Assembly (NCBI GenBank): GCA_014529385.2
Contig: CM043967.1
Coordinates: forward strand, 127,201,182-127,265,181
Source of the DNA: Adiantum capillus-veneris
Lineage: Eukaryota; Streptophyta; Polypodiopsida; Polypodiales; Pteridaceae
DNA: 64,000 nucleotides
Reading direction: 5' to 3'
Shown in pieces: positions 11,000 through 23,360 of this stretch. Below the pieces are notes generated by a model. It saw only the letters and a program-made list of their open reading frames with translations, was not told where the DNA came from and did not search any database. The stretch's first letter is position 1; each line of letters starts with the position of its first letter. The position numbers and the translations under genes were made by a program.

Positions 11000-13900
11000 A
11001 GGTTCTACATGGGGGTTTGGTTCCAAGGTCCACCACTTGTCCAAGCTAACTCTATTGAAACATAGAGAGAAACAAAGGTCCACCACTTGTCCAAGCTAGG
11101 GTCCATTGAAACATGGAGAGAAGGATGCTCCACCATTTGTCCAAGATAGGCTCCATTGAAACATGACGAGAAGCAAGCTGCACCATGTCTCCAAGATGCT
11201 AGGCTCCATCGAAATACATTAAACCCACGATATTTCGTAGATGAGGGGTTTACATTCAAGGTCCACCACTTGTCCAAGCTATTATTGCTAGTAGCGTGAG
11301 TGGTTTGGTCTCAAGATTCACCACTTTTATTAAGAATATGTGGGTGTTAAGGTCCACCACTTGTCCAACCTATAAGGCTACATCTTAAAGGTTATTCTTT
11401 CTTACTACTTGGAGTGACCATGATAGGTTTTACATGGGGGTTTGGTTCCAAGGTCCACCACTTGTCCAAGCTAACTCTATTCAAACATAGAGAGAAGCAA
11501 AGGTCCACCCCTTGTCTAAGCTAGGGTCCATTGAAACATGGAGAGAAGGATGCTCCACCATTTGTCCAAGGTAGGCTCCATTCAAACATGAGGAGAAGCA
11601 AGGTGCACCATGTCCTCAAGATGCTAGGCTCCATCGAAAAACATTAAACCCACGATATGTCGTAGATGAGGGGTTTACATTCAAGGTCCACACTTGTCCA
11701 AGCTATTATTGCTAGTAGCCTGAGTGGTTTGGTCTCAAGATTCACCACTTTTCCACTCTATGTCATTATATTAAGAATATGCGCGTGTTAAGGTCCACCA
11801 CTTGTCCAACCTATAAGGCTACATCTTAAAGGTTATTCTTATTACCACTTGGAGTGACCATGATAGGTTTTACATGGGGGTTTGGTTCCAAGGTCCACCA
11901 CTTGTCCAAGCTAACTCTATTGAAACATAGAGAGAAACAAAGGTCCACCACTTGTCCAAGCTAGGGTCCATTGAAACATGGAGAGAAGGATGCTCCACCA
12001 TTTGTCCAAGATAGGATCCATTGAAACATGACGAGAAGCAAGCTGCACCATGTCTCCAAGATGCTAGGCTCCATCGAAAAACATTAAACCCACGATATGT
12101 CGTAGATGAGGGGTTTACATTCAAGGTCCACACTTGTCCAAGCTATTATTGCTAGTAGCCTGAGTGGTTTGGTCTCAAGATTCACCACTTTTCCACTCTA
12201 TGTCATTATATTAAGAATATGCGCGTGTTAAGGTCCACCACTTGTCCAACCTATAAGGCTACATCTTAAAGGTTATTCTCTATTACCACTTGGAGTGACC
12301 ATGATAGGTTTTACATGGGGGTTTGGTTCCAAGGTCCACCACTTGTCCAAGCTAACTCTATTGAAACATAGAGAGAAACAAAGGTCCACCACTTGTCCAA
12401 GCTAGGGTCCATTGAAACATGGAGAGAAGGATGCTCCACCATTTGTCCAAGATAGGCTCCATTGAAACATGACGAGAAGCAAGCTGCACCATGTCTCCAA
12501 GATGCTAGGCTCCATCGAAATACATTAAACCCACGATATTTCGTAGATGAGGGGTTTACATTCAAGGTCCACCACTTGTCCAAGCTATTATTGCTAGTAG
12601 CCTGAGTGGTTTGGTCTCAAGATTCACCACTTTTATTAAGAATATGTGGGTGTTAAGGTCCACCACTTGTCCAACCTATAAGGCTACATCTTAAAGGTTA
12701 TTCTTTCTTACTACTTGGAGTGACCATGATAGGTTTTACATGGGGGTTTGGTTCCAAGGTCCACCACTTGTCCAAGCTAACTCTATTGAAACATAGAGAG
12801 AAGCAAAGGTCCACCCCTTGTCTAAGCTAGGGTCCATTGAAACATGGAGAGAAGGATGCTCCACCATTTGTCCAAGGTAAGCTCCATTCAAACATGAGGA
12901 GAAGCAAGGTGCACCATGTCTCCAAGATGCTAAGCTCCATTGAAAAACATTAAACCCACGATATGTCGTAGATGAGGGGTTTACAGTCAAGGTCCACCAC
13001 TTGTCCAAGCTATTATTGCTAGTAGCCTGAGTGGTTTGGTCTCAAGATTCACCACTTTTCCACTCTATGTCATTAAATTAAGAATATGCGCGTGTTAAGG
13101 TCCACCACTTGTCCAACCTATAAGGCTACATCTTAAAGGTTATTCTTTATTACCACTTCGAGTGACCATGATAGGTTTTACATGGGGGTTTGGTTCCAAG
13201 GTCCACCACTTGTCCAAGCTAACTCTATTGAAACATAGAGAGAAACAAAGGTCCACCACTTGTCCAAGCTAGGGTCCATTGAAACATGGAGAGAAGGATG
13301 CTCCACCATTTGTCCAAGATAGGCTCCATTGAAACATGACGAGAAGCAAGCTGCACCATGTCTCCAAGATGCTAGGCTCCATCGAAATACATTAAACCCA
13401 CGATATTTCGTAGATGAGGGGTTTACATTCAAGGTCCACCACTTGTCCAAGCTATTATTGCTAGTAGCCTGAGTGGTTTGGTCTCAAGATTCACCACTTT
13501 TATTAAGAATATGTGGGTGTTAAGGTCCACCACTTGTCCAACCTATAAGGCTACATCTTAAAGGTTATTCTTTCTTACTACTTGGAGTGACCATGATAGG
13601 TTTTACATGGGGGTTTGGTTCCAAGGTCCACCACTTGTCCAAGCTAACTCTATTCAAACATAGAGAGAAGCAAAGGTCCACCCCTTGTCTAAGCTAGGGT
13701 CCATTGAAACATGGAGAGAAGGATGCTCCACCATTTGTCCAAGGTAGGCTCCATTCAAACATGAGGAGAAGCAAGGTGCACCATGTCCTCAAGATGCTAG
13801 GCTCCATCGAAAAACATTAAACCCACGATATGTCGTAGATGAGGGGTTTACATTCAAGGTCCACACTTGTCCAAGCTATTATTGCTAGTAGCCTGAGTGG

Positions 13901-16220
13901 TTTGGTCTCAAGATTCACCACTTTTCCACTCTATGTCATTATATTAAGAATATGCGCGTGTTAAGGTCCACCACTTGTCCAACCTATAAGGCTACATCTT
14001 AAAGGTTATTCTCTATTACCACTTGGAGTGACCATGATAGGTTTTACATGGGGGTTTGGTTCCAAGGTCCACCACTTGTCCAAGCTAACTCTATTGAAAC
14101 ATAGAGAGAAACAAAGGTCCACCACTTGTCCAAGCTAGGGTCCATTGAAACATGGAGAGAAGGATGCTCCACCATTTGTCCAAGATAGGATCCATTGAAA
14201 CATGACGAGAAGCAAGCTGCACCATGTCTCCAAGATGCTAGGCTCCATCGAAAAACATTAAACCCACGATATGTCGTAGATGAGGGGTTTACATTCAAGG
14301 TCCACACTTGTCCAAGCTATTATTGCTAGTAGCCTGAGTGGTTTGGTCTCAAGATTCACCACTTTTCCACTCTATGTCATTATATTAAGAATATGCGCGT
14401 GTTAAGGTCCACCACTTGTCCAACCTATAAGGCTACATCTTAAAGGTTATTCTCTATTACCACTTGGAGTGACCATGATAGGTTTTACATGGGGGTTTGG
14501 TTCCAAGGTCCACCACTTGTCCAAGCTAACTCTATTGAAACATAGAGAGAAACAAAGGTCCACCACTTGTCCAAGCTAGGGTCCATTGAAACATGGAGAG
14601 AAGGATGCTCCACCATTTGTCCAAGATAGGCTCCATTGAAACATGACGAGAAGCAAGCTGCACCATGTCTCCAAGATGCTAGGCTCCATCGAAATACATT
14701 AAACCCACGATATTTCGTAGATGAGGGGTTTACATTCAAGGTCCACCACTTGTCCAAGCTATTATTGCTAGTAGCCTGAGTGGTTTGGTCTCAAGATTCA
14801 CCACTTTTATTAAGAATATGTGGGTGTTAAGGTCCACCACTTGTCCAACCTATAAGGCTACATCTTAAAGGTTATTCTTTCTTACTACTTGGAGTGACCA
14901 TGATAGGTTTTACATGGGGGTTTGGTTCCAAGGTCCACCACTTGTCCAAGCTAACTCTATTGAAACATAGAGAGAAGCAAAGGTCCACCCCTTGTCTAAG
15001 CTAGGGTCCATTGAAACATGGAGAGAAGGATGCTCCACCATTTGTCCAAGGTAGGCTCCATTCAAACATGAGGAGAAGCAAGGTGCACCATGTCTCCAAG
15101 ATGCTAAGCTCCATTGAAAAACATTAAACCCACGATATGTCGTAGATGAGGGGTTTACAGTCAAGGTCCACCACTTGTCCAAGCTATTATTGCTAGTAGC
15201 CTGAGTGGTTTGGTCTCAAGATTCACCACTTTTCCACTCTATGTCATTAAATTAAGAATATGCGCGTGTTAAGGTCCACCACTTGTCCAACCTATAAGGC
15301 TACATCTTAAAGGTTATTCTTTATTACCACTTCGAGTGACCATGATAGGTTTTACATGGGGGTTTGGTTCCAAGGTCCACCACTTGTCCAAGCTAACTCT
15401 ATTGAAACATAGAGAGAAACAAAGGTCCACCACTTGTCCAAGCTAGGGTCCATTGAAACATGGAGAGAAGGATGCTCCACCATTTGTCCAAGATAGGCTC
15501 CATTGAAACATGACGAGAAGCAAGCTGCACCATGTCTCCAAGATGCTAGGCTCCATCGAAATACATTAAACCCACGATATTTCGTAGATGAGGGGTTTAC
15601 ATTCAAGGTCCACCACTTGTCCAAGCTATTATTGCTAGTAGCCTGAGTGGTTTGGTCTCAAGATTCACCACTTTTATTAAGAATATGTGGGTGTTAAGGT
15701 CCACCACTTGTCCAACCTATAAGGCTACATCTTAAAGGTTATTCTTTCTTACTACTTGGAGTGACCATGATAGGTTTTACATGGGGGTTTGGTTCCAAGG
15801 TCCACCACTTGTCCAAGCTAACTCTATTGAAACATAGAGAGAAGCAAAGGTCCACCCCTTGTCTAAGCTAGGGTCCATTGAAACATGGAGAGAAGGATGC
15901 TCCACCATTTGTCCAAGGTAGGCTCCATTCAAACATGAGGAGAAGCAAGGTGCACCATGTCTCCAAGATGCTAAGCTCCATTGAAAAACATTAAACCCAC
16001 GATATGTCGTAGATGAGGGGTTTACAGTCAAGGTCCACCACTTGTCCAAGCTATTATTGCTAGTAGCCTGAGTGGTTTGGTCTCAAGATTCACCACTTTT
16101 CCACTCTATGTCATTAAATTAAGAATATGCGCGTGTTAAGGTCCACCACTTGTCCAACCTATAAGGCTACATCTTAAAGGTTATTCTTTATTACCACTTA
16201 GAGTGACCATGATAGGTTTT
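11000..16220 (+). repeat. Homogenised array with a ~2,173-bp higher-order repeat
   Basis: Five ~425-442-bp units form a block that recurs with a period of about 2,173 bp: segments starting near 11,005, 13,178 and 15,352 match, as do 11,870/14,044, 12,311/14,485 and 12,736/14,910. Within it, 867-bp dimers also recur (14,485 against 15,352). Long stretches are identical between blocks by eye, so this part was amplified or gene-converted recently. Diagnostic variants such as the ACTTTTATTAAGAATATG deletion and the GTCCACCCCTTGTCT substitution are shared by corresponding units. Confidence 0.85.
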
Positions 16221-17170
16221 ACATGGGGGTTTGGTTCCAAGGTCCACCACTTGTCCAAGCTAACTCTATTGAAACATAGAGAGAAACAAAGGTCCACCAC
16301 TTGTCCAAGCTAGGGTCCATTGAAACATGGAGAGAAGGATGCTCCACCATTTGTCGAAGCTAACTCTATTGAAACATGGGGGGTTTACATTCAAGGTCCA
16401 CCACTTGTCCAAGCTATTAGTGCTAGTAGCACGAGTGGTTTTGTCTCAAGATTCACCACTTTTTCACTCTATGTCATTATATTAAGAATATGTGGGTGTT
16501 AAGGTCCACCACTTGTCCAACCTATAAGGCTACATCTTAAAGGTTATTCTTTCTTACTACTTGGAGTGACCATGATAGGTTTTACATGGGGGTTTGGTTC
16601 CAAGGTCCACCACTTGTCCAAGCTAACTCTATTGAAACATAGAGAGAAGTAAAGGTCCACCACTTGTCCAAGCTAGGGTCCATTGAAACATGGAGAGAAG
16701 GATGCTCCACCATTTGTCCAAGATAGGCTCCATTGAAACATGAAGAGAAGCAAGATGCACGATGTCTCCAAGATGCTAGGCTCCATCGAAATACCTTAAA
16801 CCCACGATATTTCGTAGATGGGGGGTTTACTTTCAAGGTCCACCACTTGTCCAAGCTATTATCGCTAGTAGCATGGTTTGGTCTCAAGATTCACCAGTTT
16901 TCCACGCTATGTCATTATATGAAGAATATCTGGGTGTTAAGGTCCACCACTTGTCCAACCTATAAGGCTATATTCTAAATGATATTTTTTTTGACCACTT
17001 GGAATGTGCATGATATGTTTTACATGGGGTTTTATTCCAAGGTCCACCACTTGTCCAAGCTAGATCTATTACATATATATTATACATACAATATTCAACT
17101 AGATTCCCTACCTATCATGTCCAGTAGCATGGATGCTCTAGCTTGAAGGTCCACCACTTGTCCAACCTAT
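16221..17170 (+). repeat. Right end of the main array
   Basis: Two further units, one shortened at about 16,355-16,380, lead into diverged sequence. The word is still clear at about 16,240, 16,290, 16,395, 16,500, 16,605, 16,655, 16,840, 16,940, 17,040 and 17,150. Periodicity is lost after about 17,060. Confidence 0.8.
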
Positions 17171-17199
17171 ACTCTCTTATGTAAGGGAGATCTCGCTAT

Positions 17200-17310
17200 A
17201 AATTCAAAACCTTCCCGCCTAAATTTAAAATATCCCTCCCAAATCTTAAATATCCCGCCTAAATTTTAAACTATCCCGCCCAAATTTTAAAATTCAAACT
17301 TTTTTATAAA
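17200..17310 (+). repeat. Short tandem repeat with TCCCGCC cores
   Basis: Four imperfect ~23-bp copies of a phrase of the form ATCCCGCCTAAATTTTAAA occur in a row. Three keep the TCCCGCC core (about 17,214, 17,252 and 17,275), which resembles the plant E2F site TTCCCGCC. The rest of 17,310-17,640 is AT-rich with two more copies of the large-array word near 17,555 and 17,642, and no gene was recognised. Confidence 0.5.
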
Positions 17311-17659
17311 AATTTAAATTTTACTACTTAAATTTAAAATATTCCACACAAAATTGATTTTAAATTCAAGTTTACCACAAAAAGATATCATTATACCACC
17401 TAAATTCAAATATGCAAACCTCAAATCATTATATTGTACATAAATTCAAACAAATTCAAATTAACAAGCCTAAACTGATATTAGTTTGCATAGATATGAA
17501 TTTATCACACCTAAATTATGTCACCATGTTAGAGAGAGTGGTTAGAGAATTTGAACAAGGTCCACCACTTGTCCAACCTAGATACCAAGAAGGATTGAGT
17601 GTACAAGGTATTGTTTGGAGGTCCTTATAGTCCATTGGTCTTAAGGTCCACCACTTGTG

Positions 17660-18070
17660 GTAAGGGTCACCAAAAAGTGTATATATTCATCCAAAGAAAT
17701 ACACGTATTTTTGGTCTACATGTCCTAGTTTAAACCATTTATGTCCATTAGGTGTATCACTAAACAACACTACTATTTTTGAGAAACAGAAGTTACAATC
17801 ATATCTACAAATGGATTAGAGGAAAATCAGCTCAGCATACATCCAGAACTCGCTACAAGAATCGACTTTAACAGATCACGCAAGTAAGTCTTCCATTCAA
17901 TTTTACTAGTATTACAATGTGTTAGTTATTTGTGATATTTATGTATGTATATATACTATGTGTGCATATCGTAATTAAGTGTAATTGTGTATCTGCATTA
18001 TGTATGAGTATTACAATGAAATAACACAAATATACATACATACACATAGATAACACAGACGCACACATAC
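17660..18070. other. Non-coding, AT-rich stretch without the array word
   Basis: The repeat word disappears after about 17,660 and returns near 19,740. This interval holds no recognisable gene; it is AT-rich and then enters a GA-rich minisatellite. The ~2.1-kb gap in the repeat field may be an insertion, but no terminal repeats or target duplication were seen. Confidence 0.4.
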
Positions 18071-18072
18071 AT

Positions 18073-18107
18073 GAGCATGTATTTTCAAGAGAGAGATAGC
18101 AAATACA

Positions 18108-18139
<32 letters not shown>

Positions 18140-18430
18140 TAAATAACTGTTTTTTAGAGAGAGGAGAGAGAAAGATAACAGATTTCACTGTGTTTATGTA
18201 TGTGGAAGAGAGGAAGACGATGTATGGGAATATGTGCACGTATTTTCAAGAGAGAGACAACAAGATAACAGATTTCATTGTGGTTATGTATGTGGAAGTG
18301 AGGAAGACGATGTGTGGGAATATGTGCATGTATTTTCAAGAGAGAGACAGCAAGATAACAGATTTCACTGTGGTTATGTATGTGGAAGAGAGGAAGACGA
18401 TGTGTGGGAATATGTGTATGTGTGCGGGGA
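18073..18430 (+). repeat. 90-bp tandem minisatellite
   Basis: GATTTCACTGTG..TTATGTATG recurs exactly 90 bp apart at 18,181, 18,271 and 18,361. A partial, more diverged copy (ATTTTCAAGAGAGAGA) lies upstream at about 18,080-18,096. The unit ends with TTTTCAAGAGAGAGACA and the preceding stretch contains (GA)n at 18,119-18,139. Open frames across it repeat KTMCGNMCMYFQERD and are by-products of the repeat. Confidence 0.8.
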
Positions 18431-19310
18431 TACGTTTAAACTATGTATCTCTGTCTTTTGACGAGAGAGTGTGTGTGCAAGAAGAGTTACAGAGAACCAT
18501 CTTCTCTATATGGAGAAAGACAGAGAGTGAGAGAGAGAGAAATACCTGTTTTTTCTCTATTCGTGAGGTGTGCAATGTCTCCTGAGAAGACTGCCCGATC
18601 CTGCCCTTCTGGAAAGCGTTGTGTACGCTGCTGTTTCTTTGTCTTGTGCGCGAACTTTCAATCCTGTGCACTCCACCTGTGTGTTGTGTACGATGCCGAG
18701 CTTGCTCCTCTACGCGCGCGTATACTCCAACTGTGTGCGATCCGTGTGCGCTTTCTGTGTTTTTGCTGCTCGCCTGCTTTCTCTGTGTGCGTTTCTCGTG
18801 CGCTCTCTGTGTGCCTAATCTTGATAGGGTTTATTAGAATGCCACGTATGCTACAAGTCCATGTTTTATCATAGGATTAAAAAAAACAAAAGCAATATAA
18901 AAAATTAACCAATTCACACGGCCAAAATTAAAGAAATCATGGTTGAAAATATGAAAAACATGCATAACTCTATACTAGGAATTCACTGCCCCGGACCCCG
19001 CTCAGAACAATATCCCAAAATCAACCTCCCAAGCCCCGCCATCGAGAGCGCTATATTCCACATCCCCATCAAGAGCGCTACCCCCAAACCTCACGTGGAA
19101 GCGCTGCCTTGTCACCCCATTGTGGCATTGCCCTAAGACCCCGCATCTGGAGTGCTAAATGGGAACATTCTTCATTAGTGAAATTTTGAACATAAATTAT
19201 ATTAGCATATACTTAAATATAATACAAATATTAACATATTAGCTATACTACTAATTTACTATAGCAGTTCTAGATTATGTCCCATACTATATTTAAGGTG
19301 CCAAAGGTTT
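18431..19310. other. Non-coding stretch with TG/CT-rich and GC-richer patches
   Basis: Positions 18,590-18,820 are rich in TGTGTGCG and CTCT words. Positions 18,980-19,155 are GC-richer with repeated GAGCGCT or GAAGCGCT words. Reading frames here are short and resemble no family I recognise. Confidence 0.4.
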
Positions 19311-20574
19311 GGCCTTATGGTCCTAGATTTAGCCAAGTGGTCAACACATATAGGACCAAGTGCACACTGTGCCACAAAACTTGGCCACCACTTCACTTGC
19401 CAAAGTTTAGGCCACATGGTCAATCCTAACTTTCCAATGTTCTTATTATGTCACCTTTTGCCTCGTGGAAAACCTAGGCTTGTTTTCACATACTCAGGCA
19501 CTTCAAGCCACAATAAATTGTCATTACTCTTCAACAACCCTTTTGTTCAAGTCTTTGAAAAAACATTGTTTAAGGCCACCCTAAACCATTTTCATTTAGG
19601 GGTGTCTAAAACTAGCTTTTTGGCAATTCGAGAAGAAAATGGTCAAAGTTTTATACTTAGTTTTAACCACTTGACCAATTCAAATATTGGAAAGCAAGGT
19701 CTTGTAATACTTTTCTTTGGACATCACACATTAAAACTAGGTCCCTCACTTGTCCAAGCTATGCTCTAATACAATAAAGGGCTTTTGGTTTCAAGATGCA
19801 CCACTTTCCCAACCTTGATTCCATTAAAGAAGCTAGCTCTACTTAGACATTTAATAGCAAGGTCTTGCAGCAGTTCAGATTGAACATTTTCCATGGCAGC
19901 TAGGTCCACCACTTATCTAAGCTATGCTCTAATAGAGTAAGGGGGTTTTGGTTTCAAGATCCACCACTTGTCCAAACTTGATTTGGGAAGCAAGGTCCTA
20001 TAATAGTTTGCTTTGGACATTCACCATTACAACTAAGTCCACCACTTCTCCAAGCTATGTTCTAATACACTAAGGAGGTTTTGGTTTCAAGGAGAACCAC
20101 TTGTACGACTCTATTTTTGGAAGTAAGGTCTTTACATAGTTCACCTTGGACCTTGGACATTGGATACTACAACTAAGCCCACCACTTGTCCAAGATATCC
20201 TCTATATATAGCCAAAGGGTTTGGGTTTCAAGATTCACCACTTTTCCAACCTTTCTTCCATTAAAGAAAGGAGGGGCTTTATAACTAGGTCCACCACTTG
20301 TCCAAGCTATGCTCTGATATGGAAAGGGGATTTTGGTTTCAAGGTCCACCACGTGTTCAACCTTGCAAGACTCAAGGGATACTTGGACATTGGAAAGCAT
20401 AGTCCTATAGTAGTTGATAGGTGGCAGTGGGTATTACAACTAGGTCCAACCTATGCTCTCATATCGCAAAGAGGCTTTGCTTTCAAGGTCCACCACTTGT
20501 CCAACCTTGCTTCCATTAAAGAAATGAGGGGCTACGTAAACATTGGCAAGCAAGGTAGCAAGGTTCTAAGGTGT
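19311..20574 (+). repeat. Diverged second repeat field
   Basis: From about 19,735 the GGTCCACCACTTGTCC word returns, now embedded in a different context (GCTATGCTCTAATA, GGTTTTGGTTTCAAGG). The stretch 19,311-19,735 contains related but decayed phrases such as GGCCACATGGTCAA. Units are 100-200 bp apart and irregular until the exact 368-bp array starts. Confidence 0.65.
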
Positions 20575-22220
20575 TTCACCTTGGATATTGGGCATTATAA
20601 CTAGGTCCACCACTTGTCCAAGCTATGCTCTGATAAAGAAAGGGGATTTTCGTTTAAAGGTCCACCATGTGTTCAACCTTTCTAATATAGAAAGGGGATT
20701 TTTGTTTCAAGGTCCACCACATGTTCAACCTTGAAAGACTCAAGGGATACTTGGACATTGGAAAGCATAGTCTTATAGTAGTTGATAGGTGGCAGTGGGT
20801 ATTAAAACTAGGTCCAACCTATGCTCTTATATAGCAAAGAGGCTTTGGTTTCAAGGTCCACCACTTGTCCAACCTTACTTCCATTAAAGAAATGAGGGGC
20901 TACGTAAACATTGGCAAGCAAGGTAGCAAAGTCCTAAGGTATTTCACCTTGGATATTGGGCATTATAACTAGGTCCACCACTTGTCCAAGCTATGCTCTG
21001 ATATAGAAAGGGGATTTTTGTTTCAAGGTCCACCACGTGTTCAACCTTTCTAATATAGAAAGGGGATTTTTGTTTCAAGGTCCACCACGTGTTCAACCTT
21101 GAAAGACTCAAGGGATACTTGGACATTGGAAAGCATAGTCTTATAGTAGTTGATAGGTGGTAGTGGGTATTAAAACTAGGTCCAACCTATGCTCTTATAT
21201 AGCAAAGAGGCTTTGGTTTCAAGGTCCACCACTTGTCCAACCTTACTTCCATTAAAGAAATGAGGGGCTACGTAAACATTGGCAAGCAAGGTAGCAAAGT
21301 CCTAAGGTATTTCACCTTGGATATTGGGCATTATAACTAGGTCCACCACTTGTCCAAGCTATGCTCTGATAAAGAAAGGGGATTTTCGTTTCAAGGTCCA
21401 CCATGTGTTCAACCTTTCTAATATAGAAAGGGGATTTTTGTTTCAAGGTCCACCACGTGTTCAACCTTGAAAGACTCAAGGGATACTTGGACATTGGAAA
21501 GCATAGTCTTATAGTAGTTGATAGGTGGTAGTGGGTATTAAAACTAGGTCCAACCTATGCTCTTATATAGCAAAGAGGCTTTGGTTTCAAGGTCCACCAC
21601 TTGTCCAACCTTACTTCCATTAAAGAAATGAGGGGCTACGTAAACATTGGCAAGCAAGGTAGCAAAGTCCTAAGGTATTTCACCTTGGATATTGGGCATT
21701 ATAACTAGGTCCACCACTTGTCCAAGCTATGCTCTGATAAAGAAAGGGGATTTTCGTTTCAAGGTCCACCATGTGTTCAACCTTTCTAATATAGAAAGGG
21801 GATTTTTGTTTCAAGGTCCACCACGTGTTCAACCTTGAAAGACTCAAGGGATACTTGGACATTGGAAAGCATAGTCTTATAGTAGTTGATAGGTGGCAGT
21901 GGGTATTAAAACTAGGTCCAACCTATGCTCTTATATAGCAAAGAGGCTTTGGTTTCAAGGTCCACCACTTGTCCAACCTTACTTCCATTAAAGAAATGAG
22001 GGGCTACGTAAACATTGGCAAGCAAGGTAGCAAAGTCCTAAGGTATTTCACCTTGGATATTGGGCATTATAACTAGGTCCACCACTTGTCCAAGCTATGC
22101 TCTGATATAGAAAGGGGATTTTTGTTTCAAGGTCCACCACGTGTTCAACCTTGAAAGACTCAAGGGATACTTGGACATTGGAAAGCATAGTCCTATAGTA
22201 GTTGATAGGTGGCAGTGGGT
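20575..22220 (+). repeat. Exact 368-bp tandem array
   Basis: The anchor TTCACCTTGGATATTGGGCA occurs at 20,575, 20,943, 21,311, 21,679 and 22,047, exactly 368 bp apart each time. Each unit carries several copies of the GGTCCACCAC word, including a variant with GTGTTCAACC in place of TTGTCCAACC. Units differ by very few substitutions, so the amplification is recent. Confidence 0.9.
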
Positions 22221-22457
22221 ATTACAACTAGGTCCACCACTTGTCCAACCTATGCTCTCATATAGCAAAGAGGCTTTGGTTTCAAGGTCCACCACTTGTC
22301 CAACCTTGCTTCCATTAATATAGCAAGGAGGATTTGGTCTCAAGGTTCACCACTTGTCCAACCTATGCAAACCTTTTTCATGTTGTAGCATGATTTTTGG
22401 TTTGAAGAGTATTTTTCTATAACTATGGATTTAACAATGTAATCTTTTTACTTACAG
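22221..22457 (+). repeat. Last word copies and presumed upstream intron of the transposase-like gene
   Basis: Copies of the word occur at about 22,230, 22,286 and 22,345, then stop. The interval ends with TTTTTACTTACAG at 22,445-22,457, a good splice acceptor directly before the ATG at 22,459. The gene therefore probably has an upstream exon within or beyond the repeat field. Confidence 0.5.
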
Positions 22458-22458
22458 G

Positions 22459-23360
22459 ATGGACTTCGAATCTGGGGAGAAAGTACATATGATACTTGAC
22501 AATGAAATCGTTGGTATTGGTTGTGTGTGTAGAACAGATCCATATTCCACTTGTGGCGGTACAAAGATAGGGCTGGGAAATGTCTCCATACTAGTGGAGG
22601 AATGCTTGAAGGATGTGGTCCTACCTTTTCCTACAATGGATACTTCATCTCTCCAAGGCTCATTATGGAGTGCTGTTCGATGGTCAAAGCTTCTTTTGCA
22701 ATCTTTTGTATTAAATGGGAACTTAATTGATCCACACGAAAGCTACAATGGTGATGAAGAACATGATCATTCTGATCCTCTAGTTACAGATGCAATACCT
22801 ATGACAAGCCCAGAATTTGAAGCAATGATTCGAGAGTCTTGGAGAAATCAGAGGGTCCTTTTAAAAGATGACACAATGATGCAAACCATGAATGAAGGGA
22901 CCATCTTATATGTATTTCCACATGATTATGTCAACTTTCAGGAACTTGGTCCTGATTGTGTGGGTGTGGGTATTGAAAGAGAAAATGCAAGCATTCATGA
23001 TGTGGTTGAAGTGGGTAGCATCACTTTGCTAAAGTGGCCCATCAAGCAGACAACAATGTTGAATGGGAGCCCATTACAACGCTTTGTTCCTGTTGATGGC
23101 ATGCATGCTACATATGAGGATGTATCCAACGATGGCAATGTTGGAAAAAAACTTGATGGGAGTAATGTTGTCCAGTTGTCAAGGAAGAGACGATACACTT
23201 TCATGAACAGGACTCAAAAATCAAAAGCAGCACCAGCTTCGACTTTTTACCTTTCAAACAAATCAATTCAAAGGGTATCATGCATTGATTGTTGTGCACA
23301 AAAATGCTGCCAATTTGCAGATCGTGATATGGTGACAAGGTTACGACAACAATTTTGGGG
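22459..23360 (+). CDS. Transposase-type N-terminal domains (DUF8039-like) and Cys-rich cluster, 5' part of the DUF7869-like gene
   Basis: The ATG at 22,459 follows a splice acceptor. Residues about 5-100 contain IGIGCVCRTDPYSTCGG, then KIGLGNVSILVEECL and LWSAVRWSKLLLQS. These match the layout of the DUF8039-type domain common in plant transposases (TDP...GG...LG...V, then a W-P-like helix). Residues about 150-220 form a second beta-rich segment (EGTILYVFPHDYVNF). A basic stretch (SRKRRYTFMNRTQKSK) precedes the cysteine cluster CIDCCAQKCCQF, the usual entry into DUF7869-type proteins. At about 23,350-23,360 (TTTTGGGG) the meaningful frame moves by -1. The original frame runs on to a stop at 23,451 without similarity to the family. 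Confidence 0.6.

Noticed and set aside
6637-16887. About twenty minus-strand reading frames of 60-100 residues repeating LDKWWTL and AWTSGGP, which look like a tandem gene family
   Set aside because: They are translations of the 20-bp word and its tandem unit. Frames start and stop with unit indels, other frames of the same strand are equally open, and no domain or start-site context supports coding.
18190-18585. 131-residue plus-strand frame with repeated KTMCGNMCMYFQERD
   Set aside because: It is explained by the 90-bp minisatellite, which happens to be a multiple of three.
20173-22343. Minus-strand 60-82-residue frames repeated every 368 bp
   Set aside because: They are by-products of the exact 368-bp array and carry no independent coding signal.
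6475-22370. CRISPR-like array of direct repeats
   Set aside because: Repeat spacing is irregular (about 48-133 bp), spacers are themselves repeated, no cas genes occur, and the context is a plant genome.
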